A stretch of DNA of 7,739 nt, taken from NCBI GenBank assembly GCA_913052425.1, contig CAJXEG010000063.1, positions 1 to 7,739 of the forward strand, in the 5' to 3' direction. This DNA comes from an uncultured Flavobacteriaceae bacterium (GTDB taxonomy: Bacteria; Bacteroidota; Bacteroidia; Flavobacteriales; Flavobacteriaceae). The first letter of the stretch is position 1. Each line of letters begins with the position of its first letter. Below the pieces are notes generated by a model. The model had not been told where the DNA came from. It did not search any database and saw only the letters and a program-made list of their open reading frames with translations. Below, in pieces: positions 1-7,031 of the stretch. The translations under genes and the position numbers were made by a program.

Positions 1-1
1 T

Positions 2-301
2 TATTTGTTGATCAAATACTGGCAAAAAAACAAAAACCAGTTTAAAACTTTTATCCAAGCCTTGGTGGGAAGTGATCAAACCGATTTAAGGGTGATCGTC
101 ACGAAACTTAAAGATTTTATGTTTTGCCCCTACCAAATTAAAGAGGAGGAAATGACTGATGCCATTAATATATTTATGGGCGATGTCCCCGAAAGTTATT
201 TTGAAGATGGAACCTGGTCTTTAAAAAGTAACAGCGTTAGTAAACAGGTCTACGATTTGATGCGCTTTTTTATAACCCTACCTGAATTTCAATTGAAATA
301 G
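2..301 (+). CDS. DUF1800 family protein, C-terminal fragment (5' end outside window)
   Basis: The reading frame is open to the left edge of the window, so only about the last 99 residues of a larger protein are visible and the true start lies upstream. A TTG near the edge could be read as a start, but nothing supports initiation there. The tail has a helical, acidic stretch, then an F-x-D-G-T-W segment, and ends in L-M-R-F-F-I-T-L-P-E-F-Q-L-K. An ending of the type 'L..LPEfQL' is how DUF1800 proteins commonly finish. The next gene starts two bases after this stop and encodes a DUF1501 protein, the usual genomic partner of DUF1800, which strengthens the call. The biochemical function of DUF1800 is unknown; family members are often exported. 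No catalytic region is visible here. The assignment rests on the terminal motif and the neighbour, not on a whole domain. Confidence 0.72.
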   Translation, partial: YLLIKYWQKNKNQFKTFIQALVGSDQTDLRVIVTKLKDFMFCPYQIKEEEMTDAINIFMGDVPESYFEDGTWSLKSNSVSKQVYDLMRFFITLPEFQLK

Positions 302-303
302 AG

Positions 304-1911
304 ATGAAGCGCCATAAACCTAATGAAATGCATTTAAAGTCTCATGATCTTGATCACGCGCACTGGGATCGGCGGGGATTTTTGAGAACCCTCGGTATGG
401 CAGGAGCAGGTGCCATTTCATTTGGGAACAGTACCCTGTCAGTGGTCGAATCTCCTCAGTTGAACCAAGCCCTTTCCGATGCCTATTCCGATCGTATATT
501 GGTGCTCATTAGACTTAAAGGCGGTAACGATGGACTCAATACAATTGTTCCACTTTACGATTTTGATTTATATGCCAACAAACGACCCAAAATTCATATA
601 CCAGAAAACAACATTTACAAGCTTAACGACAATCATGGTATGCCTAATTTTATGAACGCTGTGGCACCTATGTGGGGCGAGGGTGCCATGAAAGTCATCC
701 ACGGTGTGGGCTACGAAAATCAAAACTTATCCCATTTTAAATCCTCCGAAATTTGGGCAACGACGACTCCCGACAGTGAGATTAGTTCTGGATGGATGGG
801 TAGATACTACGAGGGAAAGTATGGGGATTACATGAACAACCCACCCAAAAAACCCCTAGCCATTCAAATCGGCGGTGGTGGAAATATGATTTTTGATGGA
901 GATCTCACAACCTATTCTTTTTCGGTATCCAGTCCACAACGCCTCAAAAGAGTGGCCGAAAACGGAACCCTCTATGACAACCAAAACAACGGGAACAACC
1001 TTCATGGCCAGCAGGTTTCCTTTTTGAGGGAAGCCTCAAACACCACCTTCCGTTATGCTTCTGTAATCAATCAGGCTTACGAAAAGTCCAGAGCATTTGA
1101 TTCCTACGCCAATGATAATTTCGATTTACAAATGAGTTTGGTCTCTCGATTTATCAAAGGGGGTCTGGGGACCAAAGTATATATGGTTTCATTGGGTGGG
1201 TTTGATACCCATGCCAACCAGCCCGCACGTCACGAAGCCTTAATGACAAGACTCACCAAGGCCATCCGAGCTTTTTATAATGATTTGGGTGATTATGGAG
1301 TGGCCGACAAAGTCCTCTCGATGACCTTTTCAGAGTTTGGCCGTAGGGTTGCCGAAAATGGTTCCAATGGAACCGACCATGGTTCTGCGGCACCCATTAT
1401 GCTTTTTGGGCCTGCCCTCAACGGCAATGGTTTTATCGGTCAGCACCCCAATTTGAGGGCATTAGATAAGCAGGGCAACATGGCCAGCAGCATCGACTTT
1501 AGGGCCGTTTATACCTCTGTCCTTACCGATTGGTTGTGTGCAGATGCCGTCGATGTCAGCAATGCCATTAGCGGCCCCAAGCCCGAACTTTTAGGATTGG
1601 GATTGGGTTGTGACGGATCCGAAAAATTGTCCGTGACCGATGATCCGCTACTTCCCTTGCATGCGGCTGTAAATCAAGATCAAGGGGTCAGCTTGTACCT
1701 GTCCATTAAAAAATACGCCGTTGTTGAAATTAATGTCTTTGATGTGTTGGGAAGAAAAGTGGGGAACACCATCAGTTCTAGTTTAAGCTCCGGAAATCAC
1801 AACCTCTCTTTGATCGATGCCGCTACCCAACGCCTTCCTCCCGGACAGTATTTTTATAAAATTACGGTCAACGGAGACAAAACCTACAGCAAATCCTTTT
1901 TGGTTAAATAG
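304..1911 (+). CDS. DUF1501 family secreted protein with Tat-like signal and T9SS type A sorting domain
   Basis: The protein has 535 residues. DUF1501 proteins belong to the alkaline phosphatase/sulfatase-like superfamily, but their substrate is unknown. Residues 22-28 read D-R-R-G-F-L-R, followed by a weakly hydrophobic Ala/Gly-rich stretch to about residue 40, matching a twin-arginine signal. Family hallmarks include L-K-G-G-N-D-G-L-N (early), H-F-K-S-S-E-I-W, S-L-G-G-F-D-T-H-A-N-Q (central), and S-E-F-G-R-R followed by N-G-T-D-H-G-S-A-A. The GGFDTH and DHG residues are probable metal-site ligands by analogy with the superfamily. From about residue 455 to the end there is a beta-rich module containing V-F-D-V-L-G-R-K-V and L-P-P-G-Q-Y-F-Y-K-I, typical of a Por-type sorting domain that directs clients across the outer membrane. 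The start ATG lies 2 bp after the upstream stop, so the two genes are probably cotranscribed and translationally coupled. Family identity is firm; function is unknown. Confidence 0.93.
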   Translation: MKRHKPNEMHLKSHDLDHAHWDRRGFLRTLGMAGAGAISFGNSTLSVVESPQLNQALSDAYSDRILVLIRLKGGNDGLNTIVPLYDFDLYANKRPKIHIPENNIYKLNDNHGMPNFMNAVAPMWGEGAMKVIHGVGYENQNLSHFKSSEIWATTTPDSEISSGWMGRYYEGKYGDYMNNPPKKPLAIQIGGGGNMIFDGDLTTYSFSVSSPQRLKRVAENGTLYDNQNNGNNLHGQQVSFLREASNTTFRYASVINQAYEKSRAFDSYANDNFDLQMSLVSRFIKGGLGTKVYMVSLGGFDTHANQPARHEALMTRLTKAIRAFYNDLGDYGVADKVLSMTFSEFGRRVAENGSNGTDHGSAAPIMLFGPALNGNGFIGQHPNLRALDKQGNMASSIDFRAVYTSVLTDWLCADAVDVSNAISGPKPELLGLGLGCDGSEKLSVTDDPLLPLHAAVNQDQGVSLYLSIKKYAVVEINVFDVLGRKVGNTISSSLSSGNHNLSLIDAATQRLPPGQYFYKITVNGDKTYSKSFLVK

Positions 1912-1915
1912 CCGC

Positions 1916-2887
1916 TCAGCTCTTTTGCTTTATTTCTTTAAAAACTTGTTCAACCATTTGACCCAGTTCCAGCGCGTCTTGGTGACTCCACAACTCGCTC
2001 TCCTTTTTCCCGGAGGCGATACAGCGGTTGACCTCTTCAATTTCAGGAACATAACCATTGCCTTCTGAGGGAAAATCCTCCCGGGTGATGGTTCCGGATT
2101 GGGTCAACTCCACTTTTTGGGCATTGTGCCAAAAACCATGGAGTAATATTTCTCCTTCTGTCCCCCCCACTTTGGCGTTGTTGTCGTTTTCGTTGGCAAT
2201 ACCACAATAGAGCACCGCTTGGGCATTTTCATATTGCAGTATCATGGAGGTCTGAACATCTACCCCCGTATTTGCAAGTATGGATTGTGCTACTATATTT
2301 TTGGGTCTCCCCAAAATGAAATAGGCCAGAAATAGGGGATAGACTCCAATGTCCAGCAAAACCCCTCCTCCTTTTTTAGGATCCATCAAACGATGGGAGG
2401 AATCGATATTAAGACGGTAAAAGGAAAACTCGGCATACAGAAACTTGGGATCACCAATCTGCCCCGCTGTGATCCACTGTTTTGCTTTTTGTATGGCAGG
2501 ATTAAAACGCGACCACAAGGCTTCCATCAAAAAACAATTTTGTTTTTGGGCCAATGCAATCATCGCCCGCATTTCTTCCGTATTGAGTCCAAGGGGTTTT
2601 TCGCACAAAACTCCTTTTCCCGCTTTCAGTGCCGCCATGGTCATGGCTTTGTGGTTCTGGTTGAGACTGGCAATATAGATGACCTCTATCTCGGGATCAC
2701 GGTACAAATCTTCATAATTATCATAGGCTTTTTGTCCGTTAAATTCCTTTTGAAAAGCCATGGCACGATCCCTGTTGGTGGATGCCACACCGACCAACTC
2801 TGCTTGAGCAACAAGCTTTAAATCCCCGGCAAACTTTCGGGCAATATTGCCCAAACCTGCGATCCCCCATTTGATTGTTTTGGTCAT
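1916..2887 (-). CDS. Gfo/Idh/MocA family NAD(P)-dependent oxidoreductase (dihydrodiol/xylose dehydrogenase-like)
   Basis: This is a 323-residue cytoplasmic protein without a signal peptide, the normal length for the family. The N-terminal Rossmann fold carries G8-x-x-G11-x-G13-x-x-A16 for NAD(P) binding. The E-K-P motif is at 96-98, with K97 the expected catalytic lysine. It is followed by F-L-M-E-A-L-W-S-R-F-N-P (119-130) and G-G-G-V-L-L-D-I-G-V-Y-P (173-184). The tyrosine at 183 stands where many relatives have histidine; a Lys/Tyr pair is characteristic of the dimeric dihydrodiol dehydrogenase branch, which also includes sugar (xylose) dehydrogenases. The probable reaction is NAD(P)-linked oxidation or reduction of a sugar or diol, but the substrate cannot be read from sequence. 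An AAGGA ribosome binding site lies 8-9 bases upstream of the ATG. Its 3' end is convergent with DUF1501, with 4 bp between stops, and it is divergent from the sulfatase, so it is transcribed alone. Confidence 0.93.
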   Translation of the reverse strand: MTKTIKWGIAGLGNIARKFAGDLKLVAQAELVGVASTNRDRAMAFQKEFNGQKAYDNYEDLYRDPEIEVIYIASLNQNHKAMTMAALKAGKGVLCEKPLGLNTEEMRAMIALAQKQNCFLMEALWSRFNPAIQKAKQWITAGQIGDPKFLYAEFSFYRLNIDSSHRLMDPKKGGGVLLDIGVYPLFLAYFILGRPKNIVAQSILANTGVDVQTSMILQYENAQAVLYCGIANENDNNAKVGGTEGEILLHGFWHNAQKVELTQSGTITREDFPSEGNGYVPEIEEVNRCIASGKKESELWSHQDALELGQMVEQVFKEIKQKS

Positions 2888-2966
2888 CTTTTGATCCTTA
2901 ATTTTTGAAAATTAAATGTAAGATTTTATCTATAACAAATTAACCCCCTCGATTAATTGAAATTTT

Positions 2967-2975
2967 TATAATTTG
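2967..2975 (+). promoter_or_regulatory. Possible Bacteroidota-type -10 element before sulfatase 1
   Basis: TATAATTTG resembles the Bacteroidota -10 consensus TAnnTTTG, but with one base of spacing difference, and no well-placed TTG at -33 is visible. Transcription from here would begin near 2982, after the ATG at 2977, which favours the ATG at 3001 as the sulfatase start. It lies in the 89-113 bp divergent gap shared with the oxidoreductase. On the opposite strand, the box TTAATTTG (2943-2936) could serve that gene, again without a clear -33 element. Confidence 0.3.
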
Positions 2976-3000
2976 TATGTCATTAAATAAATCAAATCCA

Positions 3001-4587
3001 ATGAAAAAATTGATTCTTTTCGTTTTTCTTTTGCCACTTCTTTTTTCTTGTGAGCAAGAAAAACCACAGCCACCAAATATCGTTTTTATCATGTCCGATG
3101 ATCACGCTTTTCAAGCCGTAAGTGCCTACGGACATGATCTGAACAACACGCCCAACATTGACAGAATTGCCCAGGAGGGCGCCCTGTTTAATAAAGGTTT
3201 TGTGACCAACTCCATATGTGCTCCCAGTAGGGCGGTGATGCTCACCGGAAAGCACAGTTTTGTCAATGGAAAGGTGGACAACATCCAAGACTTCAATTGG
3301 GAGCAACCCAATTTCGCCAAAGACCTGCAAGCTGCCGGCTACCAAACCGCTATGGTGGGTAAAATCCACCTCAGGGGATTGCCACAAGGTTTTGACTATT
3401 CTGCCGTACTACCCGGACAAGGACATTACTACAATCCCGATTTCATAATCAATGGCGTCAAAGAACGCATACAGGGCTATGTGACCTCCATCACCACCCG
3501 TTTGAGTTTGGATTGGCTCAAAAACAAAAGAGATAAATCCAAGCCTTTTCTGTTGTTGTACCACCAAAAAGCACCCCACAGAAACTGGCAGTCTGAGGAA
3601 AAGTATTTAACCCTTTTTGACGACAAGACCTTTGATTTTCCCGACAATTTCTTCGACGACTATAAAGGCCGTCCTGCCGCAGCTGCACAAGAGATGCTAA
3701 TCGCCGCTACCGAAGAGCAAATTGCCGCCGCCCATGGCAATGGTGGACACGGTCGCTGGGGACACGACTTTAAATTTCTCGTTGATCCCTACGGCAGAGA
3801 GACCCGATTCAACAAAGAACTTGAACGTTTTACTCCTGAACAGCGTGAGGCCTGGCTCAATGCCTATACTCCCAAAAACGACGCCATGAAAGCGGCAAAA
3901 TTGGAGGGTAAAGAATTGGCCTTATGGAAATTCAACCGCTACCTGAAAGACTACCTCAGAACCATCCAATCCGTTGACGATGGTGTGGGAGAAGTACTCG
4001 ACTACCTCGATGAAAACGGTCTGGCAGAAAACACCATTGTTGTTTATACTTCCGACCAAGGATTCTATTTGGGAGAACACGGTTGGTTTGACAAAAGATT
4101 CATGTACGAAGAATCCCTAAGAACTCCACTTTTGATGCGTTACCCCAAAGAGATCAAGCCTGGTACACAAATCGATCAGATGATCCAAAACCTTGATTTT
4201 GCCCCCACCTTTTTGGACTATGCCGGAGTACCCATACCCGGAGAAATGCAGGGAGAATCTTTTAGAAAAGTTGTCAGTAAGGAAAACAGTGAATGGCGGG
4301 ATGCCATTTATTATACCTATTATGAATACCCTTCGGTTCATATGGTCAAAAGACACAACGGAGTCCGGACCGATCGCTACAAACTCATGCATTTCTATTA
4401 CGATATCGACGTTTGGGAAATGTACGATTTGGAAAAAGACCCTGCCGAAATGAACAACATTTACAACGACCCTGCCCATGCAGAGATCCAACAAATGATG
4501 CACAAAAGATATGACGAAATGCGTGAAAAATACGGTGACTCCGATGCCTTAGACAAGCAGTTTATCGATAGCTATGTCAACCGTTAA
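3001..4587 (+). CDS. Lipoprotein S1 family sulfatase, N-acetylglucosamine-6-sulfatase-like
   Basis: The protein has 528 residues from this start and would hydrolyse sulfate esters, probably on a sulfated glycan. It begins M-K-K, then a hydrophobic stretch ending in lipobox L-L-F-S-C17, so it should be an outer- or inner-membrane-anchored lipoprotein. An in-frame ATG at 2977 would add 8 polar residues before the signal and is less likely. The catalytic domain has S-D-D-H (D33, D34, metal ligands), C73-A-P-S-R77 (cysteine converted to formylglycine), G-K-I-H-L (K121, H123) and Y-T-S-D-Q-G (D352, Q353). H-G-W-F-D-K-R-F-M-Y-E-E-S follows, and the C-terminal part has G-V-R-T-D-R-Y-K-L and Y-D-L-E-K-D-P. 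The combination S-D-Q-G plus H-G-W-F-D-K-R and the E-A-W-L-N-A-Y insert recalls the SulfAtlas S1_11 group (GlcNAc-6-sulfatases), judged from memory. A Cys-type site needs a formylglycine-generating or anaerobic maturase, absent here. It is closed by a terminator just downstream. Confidence 0.92.
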   Translation: MKKLILFVFLLPLLFSCEQEKPQPPNIVFIMSDDHAFQAVSAYGHDLNNTPNIDRIAQEGALFNKGFVTNSICAPSRAVMLTGKHSFVNGKVDNIQDFNWEQPNFAKDLQAAGYQTAMVGKIHLRGLPQGFDYSAVLPGQGHYYNPDFIINGVKERIQGYVTSITTRLSLDWLKNKRDKSKPFLLLYHQKAPHRNWQSEEKYLTLFDDKTFDFPDNFFDDYKGRPAAAAQEMLIAATEEQIAAAHGNGGHGRWGHDFKFLVDPYGRETRFNKELERFTPEQREAWLNAYTPKNDAMKAAKLEGKELALWKFNRYLKDYLRTIQSVDDGVGEVLDYLDENGLAENTIVVYTSDQGFYLGEHGWFDKRFMYEESLRTPLLMRYPKEIKPGTQIDQMIQNLDFAPTFLDYAGVPIPGEMQGESFRKVVSKENSEWRDAIYYTYYEYPSVHMVKRHNGVRTDRYKLMHFYYDIDVWEMYDLEKDPAEMNNIYNDPAHAEIQQMMHKRYDEMREKYGDSDALDKQFIDSYVNR

Positions 4588-4610
4588 ATCCCTGTAAAAA
4601 ATAAAAACAC

Positions 4611-4645
4611 AACCCTTTTTTCTGTTTAGTTAAAAGGGTTTTTTT
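4611..4645 (+). terminator. Intrinsic terminator after sulfatase 1
   Basis: A perfect 9-bp inverted repeat, AACCCTTTT (4611-4619) and AAAAGGGTT (4632-4640), encloses a 12-base loop. It runs into a T tract (4639-4645). It lies 24 bp after the sulfatase 1 stop and 18 bp before the sulfatase 2 start, so the two sulfatases are probably separate transcription units, or the second is reached only by read-through. The stem has only three G-C pairs, so termination may be incomplete. Confidence 0.82.
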
Positions 4646-4663
4646 ATAAAATTTATAAGTCAG

Positions 4664-6085
4664 ATGAGAGCTGTTTTGAGTATCTTTTTAATTTCTATTT
4701 TAACGCTGGCTTGTCAGCGAGACCGGCCTCCCAATATCATTTTGATCATGGCCGATGATCAAGGATGGGGTGATGTGGGTTACAACGGCCACCCTTACCT
4801 GAAAACCCCCCACCTCGATGCGATGGCCCAAAACGGTGCTGTTTTTACACGTTTCTATTCCGCAGGTTCGGTTTGTTCTCCCACCCGCGCCAGTGTCATG
4901 ACTGGAAGACACCCTTCCCGTATGGGCATTTGCAGCGCCAATTGCGGCCATATAAAGGCCCAGGAGATCACCCTGGCCGAGATGGTCAAAGAAAAAGGCT
5001 ACCGTACCGGGCATTTTGGCAAATGGCATTTGGGAACCCTTACCCGAGACATTCCCGATGCCAATCGCGGCGGCAAAAAACAAAACGACATTCACTACGC
5101 CCCGCCTTGGGACCACGGTTTTGACGTCAGTTTTGTCACCGAATCCAAAGTTCCGACTTGGGACCCCATGATCACCCCACCCCAGTCGGCCGAGGATGTT
5201 AAAGCAACACTCCCAGAAGGAGGGCCTTTTGGCACTTACTACTGGACTGGTCCGGGCCGGTGGGTAACCGAAAATCTCGAAGGGGACGACTCACGCGTCA
5301 TCATGGATCGGGTGATCCCTTTTATTGAAGAATCTGTGGCCCAAAACCAAGCCTTTTTGTCTATCATTTGGTTTCATGCACCCCATTTGCCCGTATTGAC
5401 GGGAGAACAATACAGATCTCTTTATGCGGAGCTTAGCGAAGACCAACAACATTATTACGGAGTCATCTCTGCCCTGGACGAACAGGTGGGGCGTTTGAGG
5501 AACCAACTCAAAACCCTTGGGGTAGCCGACAATACTTTGATCTTTTATACCTCCGATAATGGCCCTGAAACATCAAAAGAAGTAAGAGACAAAAACATCC
5601 CCCACGGCAGGGCTCAAGGGATCACCAACGGCCTGCGGGGAAGAAAAAGAAGTTTGTATGAGGGAGGGATCAGGGTACCCGGCATCATAGAATGGCCTGC
5701 CAAGATCCCCTCCGGAACCCAGGTCGACGCTCCCTGCTTTACCTCCGATTACTTTCCCACCATTGCTCATATTTTGGGGATTGATCCGGAAAAATACCAA
5801 AGACCCTATGACGGGGAAAACCTGACCCCCTACTGGAACAAAAAAAAGCGAAAAAGAACAAAACCCCTTGCCTTTCAATTCAACAAACAATTTGCTTTGA
5901 TCGACAACGACCACAAGTTGTATGGTATTTTTGACGGAGGATCACAGCTTTATGACTTGGGACAAGACACCGGAGAAGAAAACGATCTGTCAAGCGCACA
6001 ACCCAAAAAATTAGAGGCTTTACAAGGCCTTTACCGAGAATGGAATTTGTCTGTTCAAAACAGTAATGCGGGAGGGGATTATTAA
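4664..6085 (+). CDS. Lipoprotein S1 family sulfatase (arylsulfatase / GalNAc-6-sulfatase-like annotation group)
   Basis: The protein has 473 residues. Residues 1-17 form a lipoprotein signal ending in L-T-L-A-C17. The sulfatase domain follows at once: M-A-D-D-Q-G-W-G-D-V-G (D31, D32 metal ligands), C71-S-P-T-R75 (formylglycine site), G-K-W-H-L-G (K120, H122) and Y-T-S-D-N-G-P-E (D298, N299). All expected S1 catalytic positions are present. Between them, W-F-H-A-P-H-L-P supplies another conserved active-site histidine. The segments G-H-F-G-K-W-H-L-G-T-L and E-S-K-V-P-T-W-D-P-M resemble sulfatases common in Planctomycetes and marine Bacteroidota; the substrate is not determinable. The C-terminal part is shorter than in sulfatase 1, and the two are clearly not recent duplicates. 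It follows a terminator closely, and no strong promoter or ribosome binding site is visible in the 18-bp gap (A/T-rich). TesB begins 43 bp after its stop and may be cotranscribed. Confidence 0.93.
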   Translation: MRAVLSIFLISILTLACQRDRPPNIILIMADDQGWGDVGYNGHPYLKTPHLDAMAQNGAVFTRFYSAGSVCSPTRASVMTGRHPSRMGICSANCGHIKAQEITLAEMVKEKGYRTGHFGKWHLGTLTRDIPDANRGGKKQNDIHYAPPWDHGFDVSFVTESKVPTWDPMITPPQSAEDVKATLPEGGPFGTYYWTGPGRWVTENLEGDDSRVIMDRVIPFIEESVAQNQAFLSIIWFHAPHLPVLTGEQYRSLYAELSEDQQHYYGVISALDEQVGRLRNQLKTLGVADNTLIFYTSDNGPETSKEVRDKNIPHGRAQGITNGLRGRKRSLYEGGIRVPGIIEWPAKIPSGTQVDAPCFTSDYFPTIAHILGIDPEKYQRPYDGENLTPYWNKKKRKRTKPLAFQFNKQFALIDNDHKLYGIFDGGSQLYDLGQDTGEENDLSSAQPKKLEALQGLYREWNLSVQNSNAGGDY

Positions 6086-6128
6086 TTTTACCCTAACTTG
6101 CCCCAACTTTATAAATAAAAATCTAAGG

Positions 6129-6986
6129 ATGAAGCACATTCAGGAATTGATCGACCTAATCACTTTGGAGAATACGGGTGAAAACACCTTTGAAGGCCAA
6201 AACTTCCAGACCTCCTGGGGACGGGTATTTGGGGGACAGGTGTTGGCACAGTCCCTCAATGCGGCTTACCAGACCGTTCCCGAAGATCGCTTTGCCCACT
6301 CGCTTCATGGATATTTTATTCTCGGAGGTAATTTGGAATTGCCCATCACCTATGAGGTGGACATCATCAGGGACGGGAAAAGTTTTACCACCCGGCGGGT
6401 GGTGGCCTTTCAGGAAGGACGGGCCATCTTTAATATGTCCGCTTCTTTTCAATTGCTTCAACAAGGGGTTGACCACCAAAATTCCATGCCCAATTATATT
6501 CCCCCCGAAAAACTGTTGAGTGATCTGGAGCAGTTGGAAATGCAAAAAACAGACCCCGAAGTATTCGAACGATTTAAAAAGATCAAACCTGAGGTGATAG
6601 AATTTCGACCGGTAGAAAAGCTTAGTTTGAGGGATGATGTCAACGCTCCGGCAGAGAGCAATTATTGGTTTCGTTCCAAAGAGGCCACCCCCTTCGAAAT
6701 GCCGCTTCAGCACCAGTTGTTGGCCTATATCTCTGACTATGGCCTGTTGCGAACGGCCACCCTTCCCCATAAAAAAGAACTCAGTCAAGGCCCAACCTTT
6801 TACACCAGCCTCGACCATGCCCTGTGGTTCCATCGCCCCTTTTCTCTTGACCAATGGTTGCTCTATGCCCTGGACAGCCCCAGTGCGTCTAACTCTCGCG
6901 GATTTTCCCGAGGCTCCATCTTTGACCGCGAAGGTTTGTTGGTGGCCTCCTCTGCTCAGGAAGGATTGATCCGGCAATTGTCCTGA
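6129..6986 (+). CDS. tesB: Acyl-CoA thioesterase II (TesB)
   Basis: A double-hotdog thioesterase of 285 residues, essentially the same length as E. coli TesB (286). It hydrolyses medium- to long-chain acyl-CoA to free fatty acid and CoA in the cytoplasm. The N-terminal half shows V-F-G-G-Q-V-L-A-Q-S-L and H-S-L-H-G-Y-F-I-L-G-G; then R-D-G-K-S-F-T-T-R-R-V. The C-terminal half has S-D-Y-G-L-L (D203), T-S-L-D-H-A-L-W-F-H-R-P-F (S227), W-L-L-Y-A, R-G-F-S-R-G and S-A-Q-E-G-L-I-R (Q277). These align with the Asp/Thr/Gln catalytic triad of E. coli TesB, with serine replacing threonine. The ATG at 6129 gives an N-terminus (M-K-H-I-Q-E-L-I-D-L) that matches the family; an in-frame ATG at 6066, overlapping the sulfatase stop, would add 21 unrelated residues. 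It is likely a housekeeping gene unrelated to sulfatase function. Confidence 0.95.
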   Translation: MKHIQELIDLITLENTGENTFEGQNFQTSWGRVFGGQVLAQSLNAAYQTVPEDRFAHSLHGYFILGGNLELPITYEVDIIRDGKSFTTRRVVAFQEGRAIFNMSASFQLLQQGVDHQNSMPNYIPPEKLLSDLEQLEMQKTDPEVFERFKKIKPEVIEFRPVEKLSLRDDVNAPAESNYWFRSKEATPFEMPLQHQLLAYISDYGLLRTATLPHKKELSQGPTFYTSLDHALWFHRPFSLDQWLLYALDSPSASNSRGFSRGSIFDREGLLVASSAQEGLIRQLS

Positions 6987-7031
6987 TCTACATATTGATA
7001 AATTCTGCCTCAAAAAAAAACGTACCCAATC

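Noticed and set aside
1880..1960. Possible bidirectional terminator between convergent genes
   Set aside because: Only an imperfect short palindrome around GGTTAAATAGCC is present, with mismatches and no stable stem.
2977..3000. Upstream in-frame ATG for sulfatase 1
   Set aside because: It adds eight polar residues before a standard M-K-K lipoprotein signal, and a promoter-like box just upstream would place the transcript start after this ATG.
4117..4503. 128-codon open frame on the minus strand
   Set aside because: It is antisense to conserved sulfatase coding sequence and has no family features.
6066..6128. Upstream in-frame ATG for tesB overlapping the sulfatase 2 stop
   Set aside because: The extra 21 residues have no counterpart in TesB, and starting at 6129 gives the family's usual length and N-terminus.
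6156..7013. 285-codon open frame on the minus strand
   Set aside because: It lies antisense to tesB almost end to end, shows no recognisable domain, and the + strand product is unmistakable.
7012..7020. Run of nine A after tesB
   Set aside because: No adjacent hairpin was found on either strand, so it does not qualify as a terminator.
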